From Nonomuraea guangzhouensis (GTDB lineage: Bacteria; Actinomycetota; Actinomycetes; Streptosporangiales; Streptosporangiaceae), in the NCBI RefSeq assembly GCF_019396345.1, contig NZ_JAHKRM010000039.1, forward strand, positions 65,982-126,960: a stretch of 60,979 bases of DNA, written 5' to 3'. The notes under the pieces are model-generated. The model did no database searches. It had not been told where the DNA came from and saw only the letters and a list, made by a program, of their open reading frames with translations. The position numbers were made by a program, and so were the translations under genes. Shown here one piece after another: positions 1-8,831 of this stretch (positions within the stretch are counted from its first letter, which is position 1; the number at the start of each line of letters is the position of its first letter).

Positions 1-1
1 C

Positions 2-97
2 GTCCTGCTGCTCATGCAGCAGGACGAGGACACTCTCGGCAAGCTCGACAGCCCGCGCGCGCTTCACACATGTACACGAGTGGCCGTGCCCGCGTGA
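2..97 (+). CDS. C-terminal end of a gene truncated by the window edge
   Basis: An open frame runs in from the left edge and stops with TGA at 95-97. The 31 residues include the stretch VLLLMQQDEDTLGKL and show actinobacterial codon use. I do not recognise the family, and the fragment is too short for a functional call. It lies just before a cluster of short repeats (138-439) that resembles the end of an insertion sequence, so it may be the last gene of an element or an unrelated neighbour. Confidence 0.3.
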   Translation, partial: VLLLMQQDEDTLGKLDSPRALHTCTRVAVPA

Positions 98-137
98 CAA
101 GAAGCGACCAAACCGGTGACAGGTGATGACGAACTGC

Positions 138-439
138 GAATTGCCACGAAACTGCCAGTGCCGGATTGCCACGAAGTGTCAGTAGGCTGGTCAGCGCGTT
201 GTCGGTTCACGAAGTTCATCGCGGTAGCGCGGGCTTCCTGTCGGGAGACGATCGCCAGACGTTCGATTCATCGGGCATTCTCACACCTTTCGAAGTCGTT
301 CGTTTACGGTAGAGGTTTTGAGACGTCCCGTTGCTGTCATTTGCGGCGAGATTTGCCATCTACTGACACGTGGTACTTATGCTCTGACATGTCGTTTTGC
401 CATCTGATGTCAGAGAGCCGTGCCACGAATGTGTCAGCA
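138..439. repeat. Five degenerate copies of a TTGCCA-N5-TGtCAG motif, insertion-sequence-end-like
   Basis: Five related 17-18 bp motifs occur within 300 bp: TTGCCACGAAACTGCCAG (141), TTGCCACGAAGTGTCAG (166), TTGCCATCTACTGACAC (about 353), TTGCCATCTGATGTCAG (about 397) and TGCCACGAATGTGTCAG (421). ATTGCCACGAA is an exact 11-bp direct repeat at 140 and 165. Multiple terminal transposase-binding repeats are a known property of IS21-family ends. No transposase is visible here, so the link to that family is inference. No convincing gene lies in this stretch. Confidence 0.5.
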
Positions 440-484
440 GCGGCGTCGTTTAGGTGATCATCGATTCTCGAGAAGTCAGAAGCG

Positions 485-804
485 TCAAGGGCGAAGCGAA
501 CGCCCCTCCAGGAAACCGATCGGCACGCGTCTTCGGGGTATTGCGGGTGAGGTCAATTGCTTTGAAGCCGCCTGCCTGCTGGACGATGCACGCGGCCAGC
601 GCGGTCGTCTCGTCCAGGTAGCGGACCGCCCCCTTGCCGGTTGGTGTAGGTGTCCTGCCAATGGAGCGGCCGTTTGGGTTGGTGCGGGGTGACGGCTGCC
701 AAGCGGCTCAGCTTTTCGTGGTCCTTGTCGTGCGTGTCCTGGTCGATGAGGACGATCGGCGCGTTCACGAGCGCGCGACTGACGTCGTCTGTCTCCATGC
801 TCAC
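485..804 (-). pseudogene. Small hypothetical protein with a frameshift
   Basis: On the minus strand a GTG at 804 (or ATG at 799) opens a coding-like frame containing APIVLIDQDTHDKDHEKL and ending in LHWQDTYTN. At about 635 the coding signal moves to another frame, which continues with VRYLDETTALAACIVQQ and GGFKAIDLTRN to the TGA at 485-487. Removing one C in the run near 635 joins the two halves into one protein of about 105 residues. I do not recognise the family. It is either a recent pseudogene or a sequence error. Confidence 0.4.
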
Positions 805-833
805 CGGCGTCCGTCCGTCCGGCGTCCGTCCGT
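804..833. repeat. 15-bp tandem duplication
   Basis: The unit CCGGCGTCCGTCCGT occurs twice head to tail (804-818 and 819-833), and each copy contains smaller GTCC repeats. It lies in the gap between the divergent genes at 485-804 and 880-2106 and may alter promoter spacing for either. Confidence 0.8.
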
Positions 834-879
834 CCGGACCCCCTGCCCGGACAGGTCCAGAAGGCGGAGGGTCGTTGCC

Positions 880-2106
880 ATGACCACGTCACATCCTGGC
901 AAGGGCCGGCGTCGGTTGGTCGCCGACATACTGCCGGAGGTTGACCACTGCGCCAACTGGAACCGAGTACGGGCCCTCTACGACCAGCGCGCCCGGATCC
1001 TCGACAGCCGATCCGGACACGTCCCGGACGTGCTTGGAGAGGCCTTCGCCGACGCGGTTCTGCAGATCTCGTGGAGCTATACCGGGCGGGAGGAGCAGAT
1101 GTGCGAGCACCTGCTTGCCGTCCTCGCCGACGTCACCCACCAAGAGATCCTCGACCTTGGCCTGTTCCGTGCGCACTACAACGACGACCGCGGGATCTCG
1201 GCCTCAAGATTCGACGGGACCTGTCGGCGGCAACCGTCGCTTTACGAGTCGATCGTGGAGACCTGCCGCCGGCTGCGCGACGCGCGGGCCCTGCGTGAGG
1301 CTCTTGTCGACACCCGGACGTCTGGCCTGCTCATCGGCTCCACGAGCTACGCCCCCTTTTGCAACGTCCGCGGCAACCGCCACGGGGCACCCGCATCAGA
1401 CCTGGATTTCATCATCGCCATCGAGCGGTCAGAAGTCCTCGGCACGGTCGTTAACGCGCTGGCGGATCTGTCCCGCCTCTCGGCGCGAGACGTCGATCAT
1501 CTCGCTCGCCGCGCCCACATCTTCGCCGACCACCTGGATGACGGAAGGACCGTGTTCAGCCAAAAGATCGCATTGTGGTCCGACGGCGCCTCGGACCCAA
1601 CGCTGCCGCCTGCGGTCGCACCATCCGACTACCTGCTCAGCCTTCACTTCATGACCCCGTCCGTGCTGGAGCATGTGCTCGTGGCTTCGACACCTCGGCT
1701 GGCGAAAGACACGGTGGGCGCCCGTCGGACCGTTCGGGATTACCGGGAGGCGCCGCGGGCCCAGCAGGACCACGTGCGCACGTTCGCGGGGCAAAGCTAC
1801 TACCTGAATCTGGACACCGTCCCCGTCGAGGGTGGCTGCTTGCGGTCGCCGAGGGTGTACCACATCGACCAGTTCGATGCCTACTGCCCAGGCTTCTACC
1901 AGATGATGCTCATTCCGCAACCGAGCGTGGCATGGGACAACCTCGGTGTTCAACCAGCTTTGAACGGGTTCCGCGCCAAGCTCACTGAGCGCGTGCGTTA
2001 CGAGGCCGGGCGGCGCCCGTACGTGATGCTGCGTCCCAGCTTCGCCCACGTCCGTCGGGAGGCGTTCACCCCGCAGATCATCAGGCTTCTGGATGAGGGC
2101 TACTGA
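880..2106 (+). CDS. Nucleotidyltransferase-fold protein
   Basis: The 408-residue protein starts at ATG 880; the frame is open further upstream but loses coding character there. Residues 150-180 contain LLIGSTSYAPF and, 20 residues on, ASDLDFIIAIE. The GS (153-154) followed by DLD (174-176) is the hallmark of the polymerase-beta-like nucleotidyltransferase fold, with the two Asp as metal ligands. The N-terminal 140 residues are helical and unassigned; the last 200 resemble no family I can name. A role in nucleotide transfer to RNA, protein or a small molecule is inferred from the fold only. It lies close to STAND and kinase genes, so a conflict or signalling role is plausible but unproven. It ends tail to tail with the next gene, overlapping by 7 bp. 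Confidence 0.7.
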   Translation: MTTSHPGKGRRRLVADILPEVDHCANWNRVRALYDQRARILDSRSGHVPDVLGEAFADAVLQISWSYTGREEQMCEHLLAVLADVTHQEILDLGLFRAHYNDDRGISASRFDGTCRRQPSLYESIVETCRRLRDARALREALVDTRTSGLLIGSTSYAPFCNVRGNRHGAPASDLDFIIAIERSEVLGTVVNALADLSRLSARDVDHLARRAHIFADHLDDGRTVFSQKIALWSDGASDPTLPPAVAPSDYLLSLHFMTPSVLEHVLVASTPRLAKDTVGARRTVRDYREAPRAQQDHVRTFAGQSYYLNLDTVPVEGGCLRSPRVYHIDQFDAYCPGFYQMMLIPQPSVAWDNLGVQPALNGFRAKLTERVRYEAGRRPYVMLRPSFAHVRREAFTPQIIRLLDEGY

Positions 2107-2687
2107 GGGGTCGAAATCCATGCCGCCAGGGGCGAAACGCAGGTATCGCCGGACCCACCGCCGAGCGCTGGTCGGCCGCCGATCTCGAAATCGCTGGCCA
2201 GGCCCAGCTCTTCCCGAGCGGCGAGCACGAACTCGCGCTCGGCGGACCACAACCGCTCGAACCGCGTCGGCGGGATGTCGTCGGCCTGGTGCGTCGCACG
2301 GTCGGCGGCAAGCAGCCGGGCGTGACGGATCATCGCGTTGGACGCCTGCACCACCTCGAGTCGTCCCGAGATGAGCCGCAATGCTGTCTTCGTAGCCTCC
2401 AGCCGTTCCTTGTACGCGCTGCCTCTCTCGTCAAAGAACGGCATGAGATCGTTCGGCGGCCCAGGACGGGGCACCGCGGTGATCTGCACGGTCGGCTGCA
2501 AGACATAGGCGACGTACTCGCGGAACGCGTTAAGAAAGCTGGTGTACGCGGCCAGCCGGATGTCGCGCCATTGGCGCTGGTGATCACGCCGCCACAGCCG
2601 GTCCTGACCTCGTATCGCCAGCCAGCCGCCGAGCACGACGGCGATCAATGTTGTCGCTGCTGTGACGCTGACCTGGGACGCGTTCAC
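2100..2687 (-). CDS. Membrane-anchored hypothetical protein
   Basis: A 195-residue protein begins at GTG 2687. Residues 6-25 form one hydrophobic segment (TAATTLIAVVLGGWLAI), followed by charged residues (RGQDRLWRRDHQRQWRD). The rest is helical and rich in Arg and Glu, so the likely topology is a single N-terminal membrane anchor with a cytoplasmic helical domain. Many actinomycetes carry similar one-TM proteins of unknown function. It converges on the nucleotidyltransferase-like gene and is divergent from the STAND gene at 2953. Confidence 0.6.
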   Translation of the reverse strand: MNASQVSVTAATTLIAVVLGGWLAIRGQDRLWRRDHQRQWRDIRLAAYTSFLNAFREYVAYVLQPTVQITAVPRPGPPNDLMPFFDERGSAYKERLEATKTALRLISGRLEVVQASNAMIRHARLLAADRATHQADDIPPTRFERLWSAEREFVLAAREELGLASDFEIGGRPALGGGSGDTCVSPLAAWISTPQ

Positions 2688-2952
2688 CGGGACCTCGCGG
2701 TGGTCGGCTGGACACAGAATGTTTCAAATCAGTATCACATTCGGTTGCTTGCTCGGGAAGAGCAGCGATCGCTCGCCGGCACCCAACTCACCCGCCAATC
2801 TGCGGATCGCCCAGCTCCGGAAGCACTGTGAGTCGCCGTACCAGGGCCGGCTTGCGCCTGTCCCTTGCGAGAATGTGCACTGGTCATGAGGGAGGGACCC
2901 TCCACTCTCGGAATGTGCCCGAGCGGTGTCCCGGACGGACGGACGTGATGCA

Positions 2953-5900
2953 GTGAGCACGGATACCGAGGACCCCCGTCGCGCACTCAGGGACGCGCTT
3001 CTCCTGCTGGGCAGCCACGGTCACCAAGACCGAGCGTTGTGCGAGGACCTCGGGGTGAAGAAGTCGACTCTTTCCGAGTGGAGGAAGGGCGGGACTCTGC
3101 CCGACACGACTCGCGAAGACGCGGACGGTCTGACGATCTTGGATCGTCTCGAACGGCTCCCGGATGAGGACGAGGTTCGGCGGGTGCTGCTCCCCGTTCT
3201 GCGCCGGGTTCGACAGCACGCCACAAGCAGCAGCCCTGCTCCCGGGCCTGCCAGACCCGCCCGCAGCGCCAGCCCTAGCGCCTTCAACCTCGACCACGTG
3301 CCGCGGTTACCTGAGGGCTTCGTACCCCGGGCAGTCGAGGGCCAGGCGCTGCTGGACCGCCTGCTCAACGTGAACGGCGGATCAGTCGCCCTGGCCTCGA
3401 CCGCAGTGCGAGGAACCGGCGGGTTCGGCAAGACCACTTTGGCGGCCTGGGCGTGCCGGCAGGACCGGATCCAAGCGGCGTTCCCCGACGGTGTGGTGTG
3501 GATCGAAGTCGGGCAGGACCCAGACGAGCAGAAGCTTATTGCTCTGATCCGGCACGCGCTGGCCCAGATGAGGGTCGACACGGCAACGGTCGACGCCACA
3601 GTTGCGGCAGCGTCGCAGCGGCTCGTCGAGGCTTTAGCTGATCGGCGGGCGTTGATCGTGGTGGACGACGTGTGGAACCGCCACGACAAGGAGCTGTTCT
3701 CCCGCGGGGGCCCGCGCTGCGTCCGGCTCATCACCACTCGACAGGGCGATGTCGAGCAGGACTCGGTCAGAACCGTGGTGATCGGTCGCATGTCGGCACT
3801 GGAGGCGATGAACCTGCTTCGGTCCGGTCTGCCGGAAGCACCCAACGCCGACCTGCTGCCGCTGCATGAGCGCTGCGGCCGATGGCCCCTCGTGATCGCG
3901 CTGCTCAACAAGGTTTTAGGCAGCTCAGTCCGTGACCACGGTATGACGGTGCGCGACGCCGTCGCCGAGATCGCGGCGGAACTCGACCGCCGCGGCGGGC
4001 TGGAACAGCTGATCAAGGCCGCAGGTGACCGCGAGCATGACGCCGCAGCCTCGATAGGTCTAAGCATCGACTACCTTCGCCGTGTCCACCCTGGCCGCGA
4101 CCCGCGCGACGGTGCTGAGGCAGTACGCCGCTTCGTCATGCTCGGTGCATTCCCGCCGGACACCCGCATCGATATTCACCAGCTAACACGGCTATGGGAC
4201 TGCACTGCGATCGTGGCACGTACGCAATGCTCACGCTTCGCAGCCCAATCGCTGCTCGGCTCGCTGACCAGCGACGGTGTCACGCTGCACGACGTCATCC
4301 GCGACTTCCTGGTGGCGCAGTACCACCCGCAGCTCCGCGACGCGCATCGCCATCTCGTCGAGCAGTACCGCACCGTCCGCGGGTCGACAGGCTGGCATAC
4401 GCTCACCGGCGACGACGCACGCTTCCTCGACGACTTGACCTACCACCTCGAAGGCGCGGAGCTGCCCGAGGAACTGTACGGGATCACCGCCGACCTACGA
4501 TTCCTGGCCGAACGGACCCGCCGGTCTGGCCCAGCCGCACTAGTCACCGACTGCCGCCGCCGGGGCCCGGACGATCAGTACGGCCGCGAGCTAGCCGAGT
4601 TGGTGCGCAACGAGGCACACCTGCTGGTCGGACACGCTCGGCTTACCGACCTTGCTGCAACCCTGTACAGCCAGGCGCTAGCCCGTCCTGCCGTCGCCGG
4701 CCAGCTGCACCACTGCGACGCCACGCTCGCTGGTCTCCTCGCCGCAGCAGTACCCTTCCCCGATCTGCCCGATCCCCGGATGCGACGCGTGATCACCGGT
4801 CACACCACAGGCGTCACCGCCCTGGCCTGGCGGCCGGACGGCGGCCAACTCGCCAGCGGCGGCATCGACGCCCAGATCCTTGTGCACCGACCCGACACTG
4901 ACGAACCTGCCCAGGAGTTAGCCCTCCTCAGAGAGGCCGTACACCACCTGGCCTGGAGCCCTGACCTGCTCACCCTGGCCGCGGCGACCGCCGATGGGCG
5001 CCTGATGGTGCTCGACCCGCAGGACGGCACGGTCCAGGCTGAACGACCCGGCAACGCGGAACGCGCCTGGCTAGCCTGGGCGCCCGAAGGTGGAAACCTT
5101 GCCATCGGCACCGATCACGGTATCGAGGTGTGGGACACGACGAGCAATGTGACGCGGCCACTCGCGAGCACTGCCTGCAGCACCCTCGCCTGGTCCCGGC
5201 ACGGGCTGGCCGCAAGCGGACCAGACGGCCACCTGCTGCTGTGGGACTCTTCACCCGAATACCCAAGAACCATCGACACCAGCCTCAGCTTCGTCGTCTC
5301 GATCGCGTGGCATCCGCACCGACAGCTGATCGCCGCAGCCGGGGCGAAGGTAGCGATCATCGATCCGGACGGCACGAAACAAATCCTGGCCGACTCCGAA
5401 TCGGTCGACGCCGTAGCCTGGACCCACGACGGGGCTTATCTTGCCGGCACAGCCTTCGGCGAACTGCTGATCTGGCACGCCCCTCAAGCACCACCGGACG
5501 AACCCTTCACCCTCCTCGACAGGATCACCATCAACGAGGTACAAGTTGAGTCGATAGCGGCCCACCCGCACCAGCCCCTCCTGGCTGTCGGCGCCGCCGG
5601 TGTGGTCCGCGTGTGGGACCTCGGCAAACGCCTGATCCAGCCGCACCGCGTCTACGTCAACGCGGTCCGCTGGTCGCCCGCCGGGAACCTCATCGCCGCA
5701 GGCACCGCCAACGGCGACGTGCTCTTCATCGACCTCCCGAACAATCCCATGGCGGCCGGCTCACCGGTTTCGGAGGCAAACGGCGACCACTCACCCGCTC
5801 ACTCAGATGAGCTGCGGACGCTGACCTTCTCACCAGACGGACAACAAATGCTTTCCCTCAGCCACGACGGGCGCGTCGTCCTGTGGGACATGCGAACGCG

Positions 5901-6570
5901 CACTCCGGTCGGCAACCTCAAAGTGCCCGCGACCGGCCCGATCGCATGGCGCAACGACGGCGCACAAGTCGCGGTCGGCGTCGGCGAAGACGTTCTGCTG
6001 TGCAACCCGGAGAATTGGAGCGCTACCAAACGCGAGGAAGGCGACAGGGTCCGATCACTCGCTTTCGACCCCGCCGGGAAGCGAATGGCGATGGCTCTCA
6101 ACGGCTCGGGGCTCGCCATCGTAGATCTAAGCGGCAACCCGCCCGATGTCCGATGGGAGGCAGACATAGGAGAGATCAACTCCATTGCGTGGTCACCTAA
6201 CGGGAACCGGATAATCACCACCGGATCAGCGGGCGTCATCGCATGCTGGGAAACCGACGGCCGCCTGTTGTTCAAAAAGGAAGGGGATACATCATCGTTC
6301 CAACAGGCGGAGTTCTCCCCTGACGGGCACTACATCGTCGGCGTGACCGCCGAGGGTTCTGCTGTCCTTTGGGAGGCGGCCAGCGGACACCGCCGATGCC
6401 GCTTGGCAGTGGATGGACACCTGACCTCGTGCTCGTTCGGAACGTCCAGCAACCAGTTGGTGCTCGGCGGCGCCAATGGTTGGTATCTGTGCCGTATTTT
6501 CCCCGAAGAGCTTCATGACGGTGACAGCGACACCGGGGTTGGGGAGGATCCGCGCGGGATTAAACGGTAA
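2953..6570 (+). CDS. STAND ATPase: HTH, NB-ARC and WD40 propeller
   Basis: This is a 1,205-residue protein from GTG 2953 (GTG 2926 is an alternative). Residues 10-50 look like a helix-turn-helix (CEDLGVKKSTLSEWRKG). The NB-ARC ATPase core follows: Walker A GTGGFGKTT at about 154-162, Walker B ALIVVDDVW at about 233-241, and a sensor-like LITTR at about 259. A helical arm leads from about 540 into some 14 WD40-like blades (recurrent LAWSPDG, WD). Apaf-1-like STAND proteins of this design are autoinhibited switches that oligomerise when the propeller binds a ligand. In bacteria they often act in transcription control or in anti-phage defence. Which applies here cannot be read from sequence. A diverged transposon-like end lies just behind the gene, so it may be cargo. 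Confidence 0.9.
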   Translation: MSTDTEDPRRALRDALLLLGSHGHQDRALCEDLGVKKSTLSEWRKGGTLPDTTREDADGLTILDRLERLPDEDEVRRVLLPVLRRVRQHATSSSPAPGPARPARSASPSAFNLDHVPRLPEGFVPRAVEGQALLDRLLNVNGGSVALASTAVRGTGGFGKTTLAAWACRQDRIQAAFPDGVVWIEVGQDPDEQKLIALIRHALAQMRVDTATVDATVAAASQRLVEALADRRALIVVDDVWNRHDKELFSRGGPRCVRLITTRQGDVEQDSVRTVVIGRMSALEAMNLLRSGLPEAPNADLLPLHERCGRWPLVIALLNKVLGSSVRDHGMTVRDAVAEIAAELDRRGGLEQLIKAAGDREHDAAASIGLSIDYLRRVHPGRDPRDGAEAVRRFVMLGAFPPDTRIDIHQLTRLWDCTAIVARTQCSRFAAQSLLGSLTSDGVTLHDVIRDFLVAQYHPQLRDAHRHLVEQYRTVRGSTGWHTLTGDDARFLDDLTYHLEGAELPEELYGITADLRFLAERTRRSGPAALVTDCRRRGPDDQYGRELAELVRNEAHLLVGHARLTDLAATLYSQALARPAVAGQLHHCDATLAGLLAAAVPFPDLPDPRMRRVITGHTTGVTALAWRPDGGQLASGGIDAQILVHRPDTDEPAQELALLREAVHHLAWSPDLLTLAAATADGRLMVLDPQDGTVQAERPGNAERAWLAWAPEGGNLAIGTDHGIEVWDTTSNVTRPLASTACSTLAWSRHGLAASGPDGHLLLWDSSPEYPRTIDTSLSFVVSIAWHPHRQLIAAAGAKVAIIDPDGTKQILADSESVDAVAWTHDGAYLAGTAFGELLIWHAPQAPPDEPFTLLDRITINEVQVESIAAHPHQPLLAVGAAGVVRVWDLGKRLIQPHRVYVNAVRWSPAGNLIAAGTANGDVLFIDLPNNPMAAGSPVSEANGDHSPAHSDELRTLTFSPDGQQMLSLSHDGRVVLWDMRTRTPVGNLKVPATGPIAWRNDGAQVAVGVGEDVLLCNPENWSATKREEGDRVRSLAFDPAGKRMAMALNGSGLAIVDLSGNPPDVRWEADIGEINSIAWSPNGNRIITTGSAGVIACWETDGRLLFKKEGDTSSFQQAEFSPDGHYIVGVTAEGSAVLWEAASGHRRCRLAVDGHLTSCSFGTSSNQLVLGGANGWYLCRIFPEELHDGDSDTGVGEDPRGIKR

Positions 6571-6673
6571 GGCCGGAGATCGCTGAGCGCGATGCGGCAA
6601 CCTACGCCTGCTTGAGTCTTGGCCGCCGCGGCCGAGTACGAACTCGAGCTGCGCGCCGAGCGCTAGGCCGACG

Positions 6674-6707
6674 ATAACGATCGTCGTCATATCGTCCCGA
6701 TCGTTAT
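6674..6707. terminator. 10-bp inverted repeat downstream of the STAND gene
   Basis: ATAACGATCG (6674-6683) and CGATCGTTAT (6698-6707) form a perfect 10-bp stem with a 14-nt loop, 104 bp behind the stop codon. There is no U-tract, so it could be a transcript-end hairpin or part of the neighbouring element end. Confidence 0.4.
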
Positions 6708-6708
6708 T

Positions 6709-6759
6709 GCCTGGAGCGTGGCCTTCAGCCCGAACGGCAAACTGCTGGCGAGCACCGGC
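6709..6759 (+). pseudogene. Single leftover WD40 blade fragment
   Basis: Seventeen codons read AWSVAFSPNGKLLASTG, a near-consensus WD40 strand pair, with no start codon and with stops nearby. It lies 140 bp behind the intact WD40 gene and directly abuts the repeat that begins at 6763. It is a remnant of another propeller gene, cut off where the element end starts. Confidence 0.7.
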
Positions 6760-6762
6760 CAA

Positions 6763-6831
6763 TGTGCCTTACGTGCCTGACAAGGTTACATGGCTTTGAC
6801 CTGCGAGAAGGCTCTAACAACCCTAGAGAAC
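6763..6831. repeat. Diverged copy of the end of the 4.2-kb element
   Basis: This segment aligns along its whole length with the reverse complement of 9989-10055. Shared landmarks are TGCCTTACGTGCCTGACAAG (6765-6784), then TGACCTG-y-GAGAAG, then AACCC-wAGA-k-AAC ending at 6831. By eye about three quarters of positions agree with one 1-base gap. It is oriented so that the terminus points away from the STAND-WD40 gene. No matching opposite end was recognised upstream. Confidence 0.7.
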
Positions 6832-6924
6832 GATCGTCTCGATGGTTGCTGTAGTAATTCATCGCTTACGGAACGTTCAAGAGAATAGTTCGGCTGCGGT
6901 CTTGCAGGCCAACCGCTACGGCCG

Positions 6925-7110
6925 ATGAACGTGGGCCCTACGGTGATGGTGGCGCATGCGGCCAAGGAACTGGGCATCCATGACACCACACTCGACAACT
7001 GGGTAACATACCCACCGCTGGGCCCGCGGCGCCGGCACGAGAGCCGGGTGAGCAGCAAAGCGAGCGGGAACTGGCGCTGGATTGAGATGACGGGTTGTCC
7101 CGTCCTCACC
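6925..7110 (+). pseudogene. Transposase (IS3 OrfA-type) N-terminal fragment
   Basis: The frame contains HAAKELGIHDTTLDNWV, which matches the helix-turn-helix of IS3-family OrfA proteins. After W7001 the similarity stops, and the rest of the transposase and OrfB are missing. It lies between the element-end copy and the kinase gene and marks an old insertion or deletion junction. Confidence 0.55.
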
Positions 7111-7121
7111 GGTACTCACCC

Positions 7122-8288
7122 TCAAGCGGATGTGTCCACCGACGGCGCGCTGAGTTGCTCGACGTCAGCGATCAGGTCACGGACCGTCTGGTATCGGCTC
7201 GCGAGGTCGTGCGCTGTGCACTTCTGCACGATGCGGCTCACCGCGTCGCCAGTCGTCGACAACGATTCGCGGCCGGTGAAGATGTACGACAACACCCAGC
7301 CAACGGCGTACATCTCGTTGAGGACTCCGTACTGCCGAAAGTCGTGCAGAAGCGGGTCGCGGATGGTGCCACGCATCTCCGTCTGGGTTCGGGTGAACGT
7401 TGACGACGGATCCTTGACCAGGCCGAAGTCCGATAGCTTAACCAGGACAGCGCCGCTCCTGTACACCTTCAGTAGCACGTTCTGAAGACTGATGTCGCGG
7501 TGCAGCAGAGGCTTGCTGTGCAGATAGCTGATGGCATACAGGAACTGCAGCGCAATCCGCTTACGCGACGCGAAGGGCAAGTTCTGGTTGCGCCGCGCAA
7601 TGAACGATCTCAGAGTGGCGTCGCAGAACTCCATCCGGTACTCGTTGCGGGCGTCGTCGTACTGGTACACCTCGAGGATGTAGGGGTAACTCAGACGTTT
7701 CATTGTCTCGAACTCGTTCTTGAAACGGGTCAGGTCGCGGTTGCTGATTTCCTTCTTCGCGCGCTTGATCGCGAACTTGATGCCGTAGTCCGGGTCGATG
7801 TACGAATACACGATTGCGTACGATCCTTCTCCTTCCATCTTCAGGTTCACCGGCCTTCGGTCTTTCTTCAGCACGGTCGTCATCGCTGTCCGGACGAACA
7901 CGGGCTCGTATCGCACCAGCACAATCGGCTCGAAGTCATCCGGGATGGTACTGCCGCCACTCATCGACAGCCACGGCAGGCACCGGTCGACGGCCTGCTG
8001 GTACCGATCGTCGAATCGCACATCGATACCGGAGGCCTTCAACGTCAGAAGGACCTGGCTCAGGTCGTCGGCCAGTGCGATCAGCTGTCGGCTGTTATCC
8101 GCCCAGTAGTGCCGGGTACTGCGGATCCTGCCGTTAATGCTCTCGAAGTGCTCGGTTAACTGTTCGTGGAAGTATGCGAACATGGATCCTAGTTCGGGGT
8201 CGTCGTACAGGCGAGTGAAGGCCCCCGACGGGTTGTGAGCGGCGTACTTCTCTTTGAAATCCGCCAGCATCAAATCCAAAGGTGTCAT
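7122..8288 (-). CDS. Ser/Thr protein kinase with a helical N-terminal domain
   Basis: A 388-residue soluble protein starting at 8288. Residues 1-145 form an uncharacterised, probably helical region with no membrane segment. The kinase domain follows: glycine loop GEGSYAIV (153-160), FAIKRAKKE with the ATP-binding Lys (about 175), catalytic loop HRDISLQN (263-270) and SDFGLV (286-291). All key residues are present, so it should be active. It ends soon after an APE-equivalent helix region and has no extracellular PASTA or transmembrane part, unlike PknB. Position next to STAND genes suggests a signalling or defence role, but the substrate is unknown. Confidence 0.9.
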   Translation of the reverse strand: MTPLDLMLADFKEKYAAHNPSGAFTRLYDDPELGSMFAYFHEQLTEHFESINGRIRSTRHYWADNSRQLIALADDLSQVLLTLKASGIDVRFDDRYQQAVDRCLPWLSMSGGSTIPDDFEPIVLVRYEPVFVRTAMTTVLKKDRRPVNLKMEGEGSYAIVYSYIDPDYGIKFAIKRAKKEISNRDLTRFKNEFETMKRLSYPYILEVYQYDDARNEYRMEFCDATLRSFIARRNQNLPFASRKRIALQFLYAISYLHSKPLLHRDISLQNVLLKVYRSGAVLVKLSDFGLVKDPSSTFTRTQTEMRGTIRDPLLHDFRQYGVLNEMYAVGWVLSYIFTGRESLSTTGDAVSRIVQKCTAHDLASRYQTVRDLIADVEQLSAPSVDTSA

Positions 8289-8831
8289 CGCCCACCTATC
8301 ACTGGTTCACGTTCTCGCTTTACTTGCCGCCATGTCAGGACGTCCTGTGGCGCTGTCCAGCCGCGACCGGTATTCCGTGTAGGCCCGAACGCAGCGTTTC
8401 GCGATCTGGCTGGGGCCAGCGTACCTGCGCGGCGGGTGTTACCAGCCAGGCCGGGAGCGTGGCCCGTCACGGGCGAATCCAGAGGATGCAGGTGCCGGTT
8501 CCACGACAGGCTGTTCACGTTTTCCGCCAGCCAAGCGGCATCCCGTAGAGCAGGGCCAAGGAGTGATGAGCCGTCGTAATCTCCGAAAATCGGCCTGAGG
8601 TGGCGGACCCTCTGGCAGGCCGCCGAGCCCGTGCAGCGGTGTCGTCGGGTACGTACACCATCCGCTGCTTGTTTCTGGCTAGATCTAGTCGCCCTCGAGT
8701 CCCTTCGGGGTTCTTCAGGCTCTCTAGCCCCAGGGCCTGGGGCTATCTGTTGGCGCTCCGGTTTCTTCGGGTGCTGTAAGAGATGTCGGGGATTCTGATG
8801 GTCTATCGTCCTGGTCGTTCGTCTTGCTGCG
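8289..8831. other. Gap without a supported gene
   Basis: This 540-bp gap lies between the kinase start and the STAND remnant. Open frames occur on both strands but none shows a domain, a sensible start with ribosome-binding site, or consistent codon bias. The first about 100 bp should hold the kinase promoter. Nothing else is supported. Confidence 0.5.
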
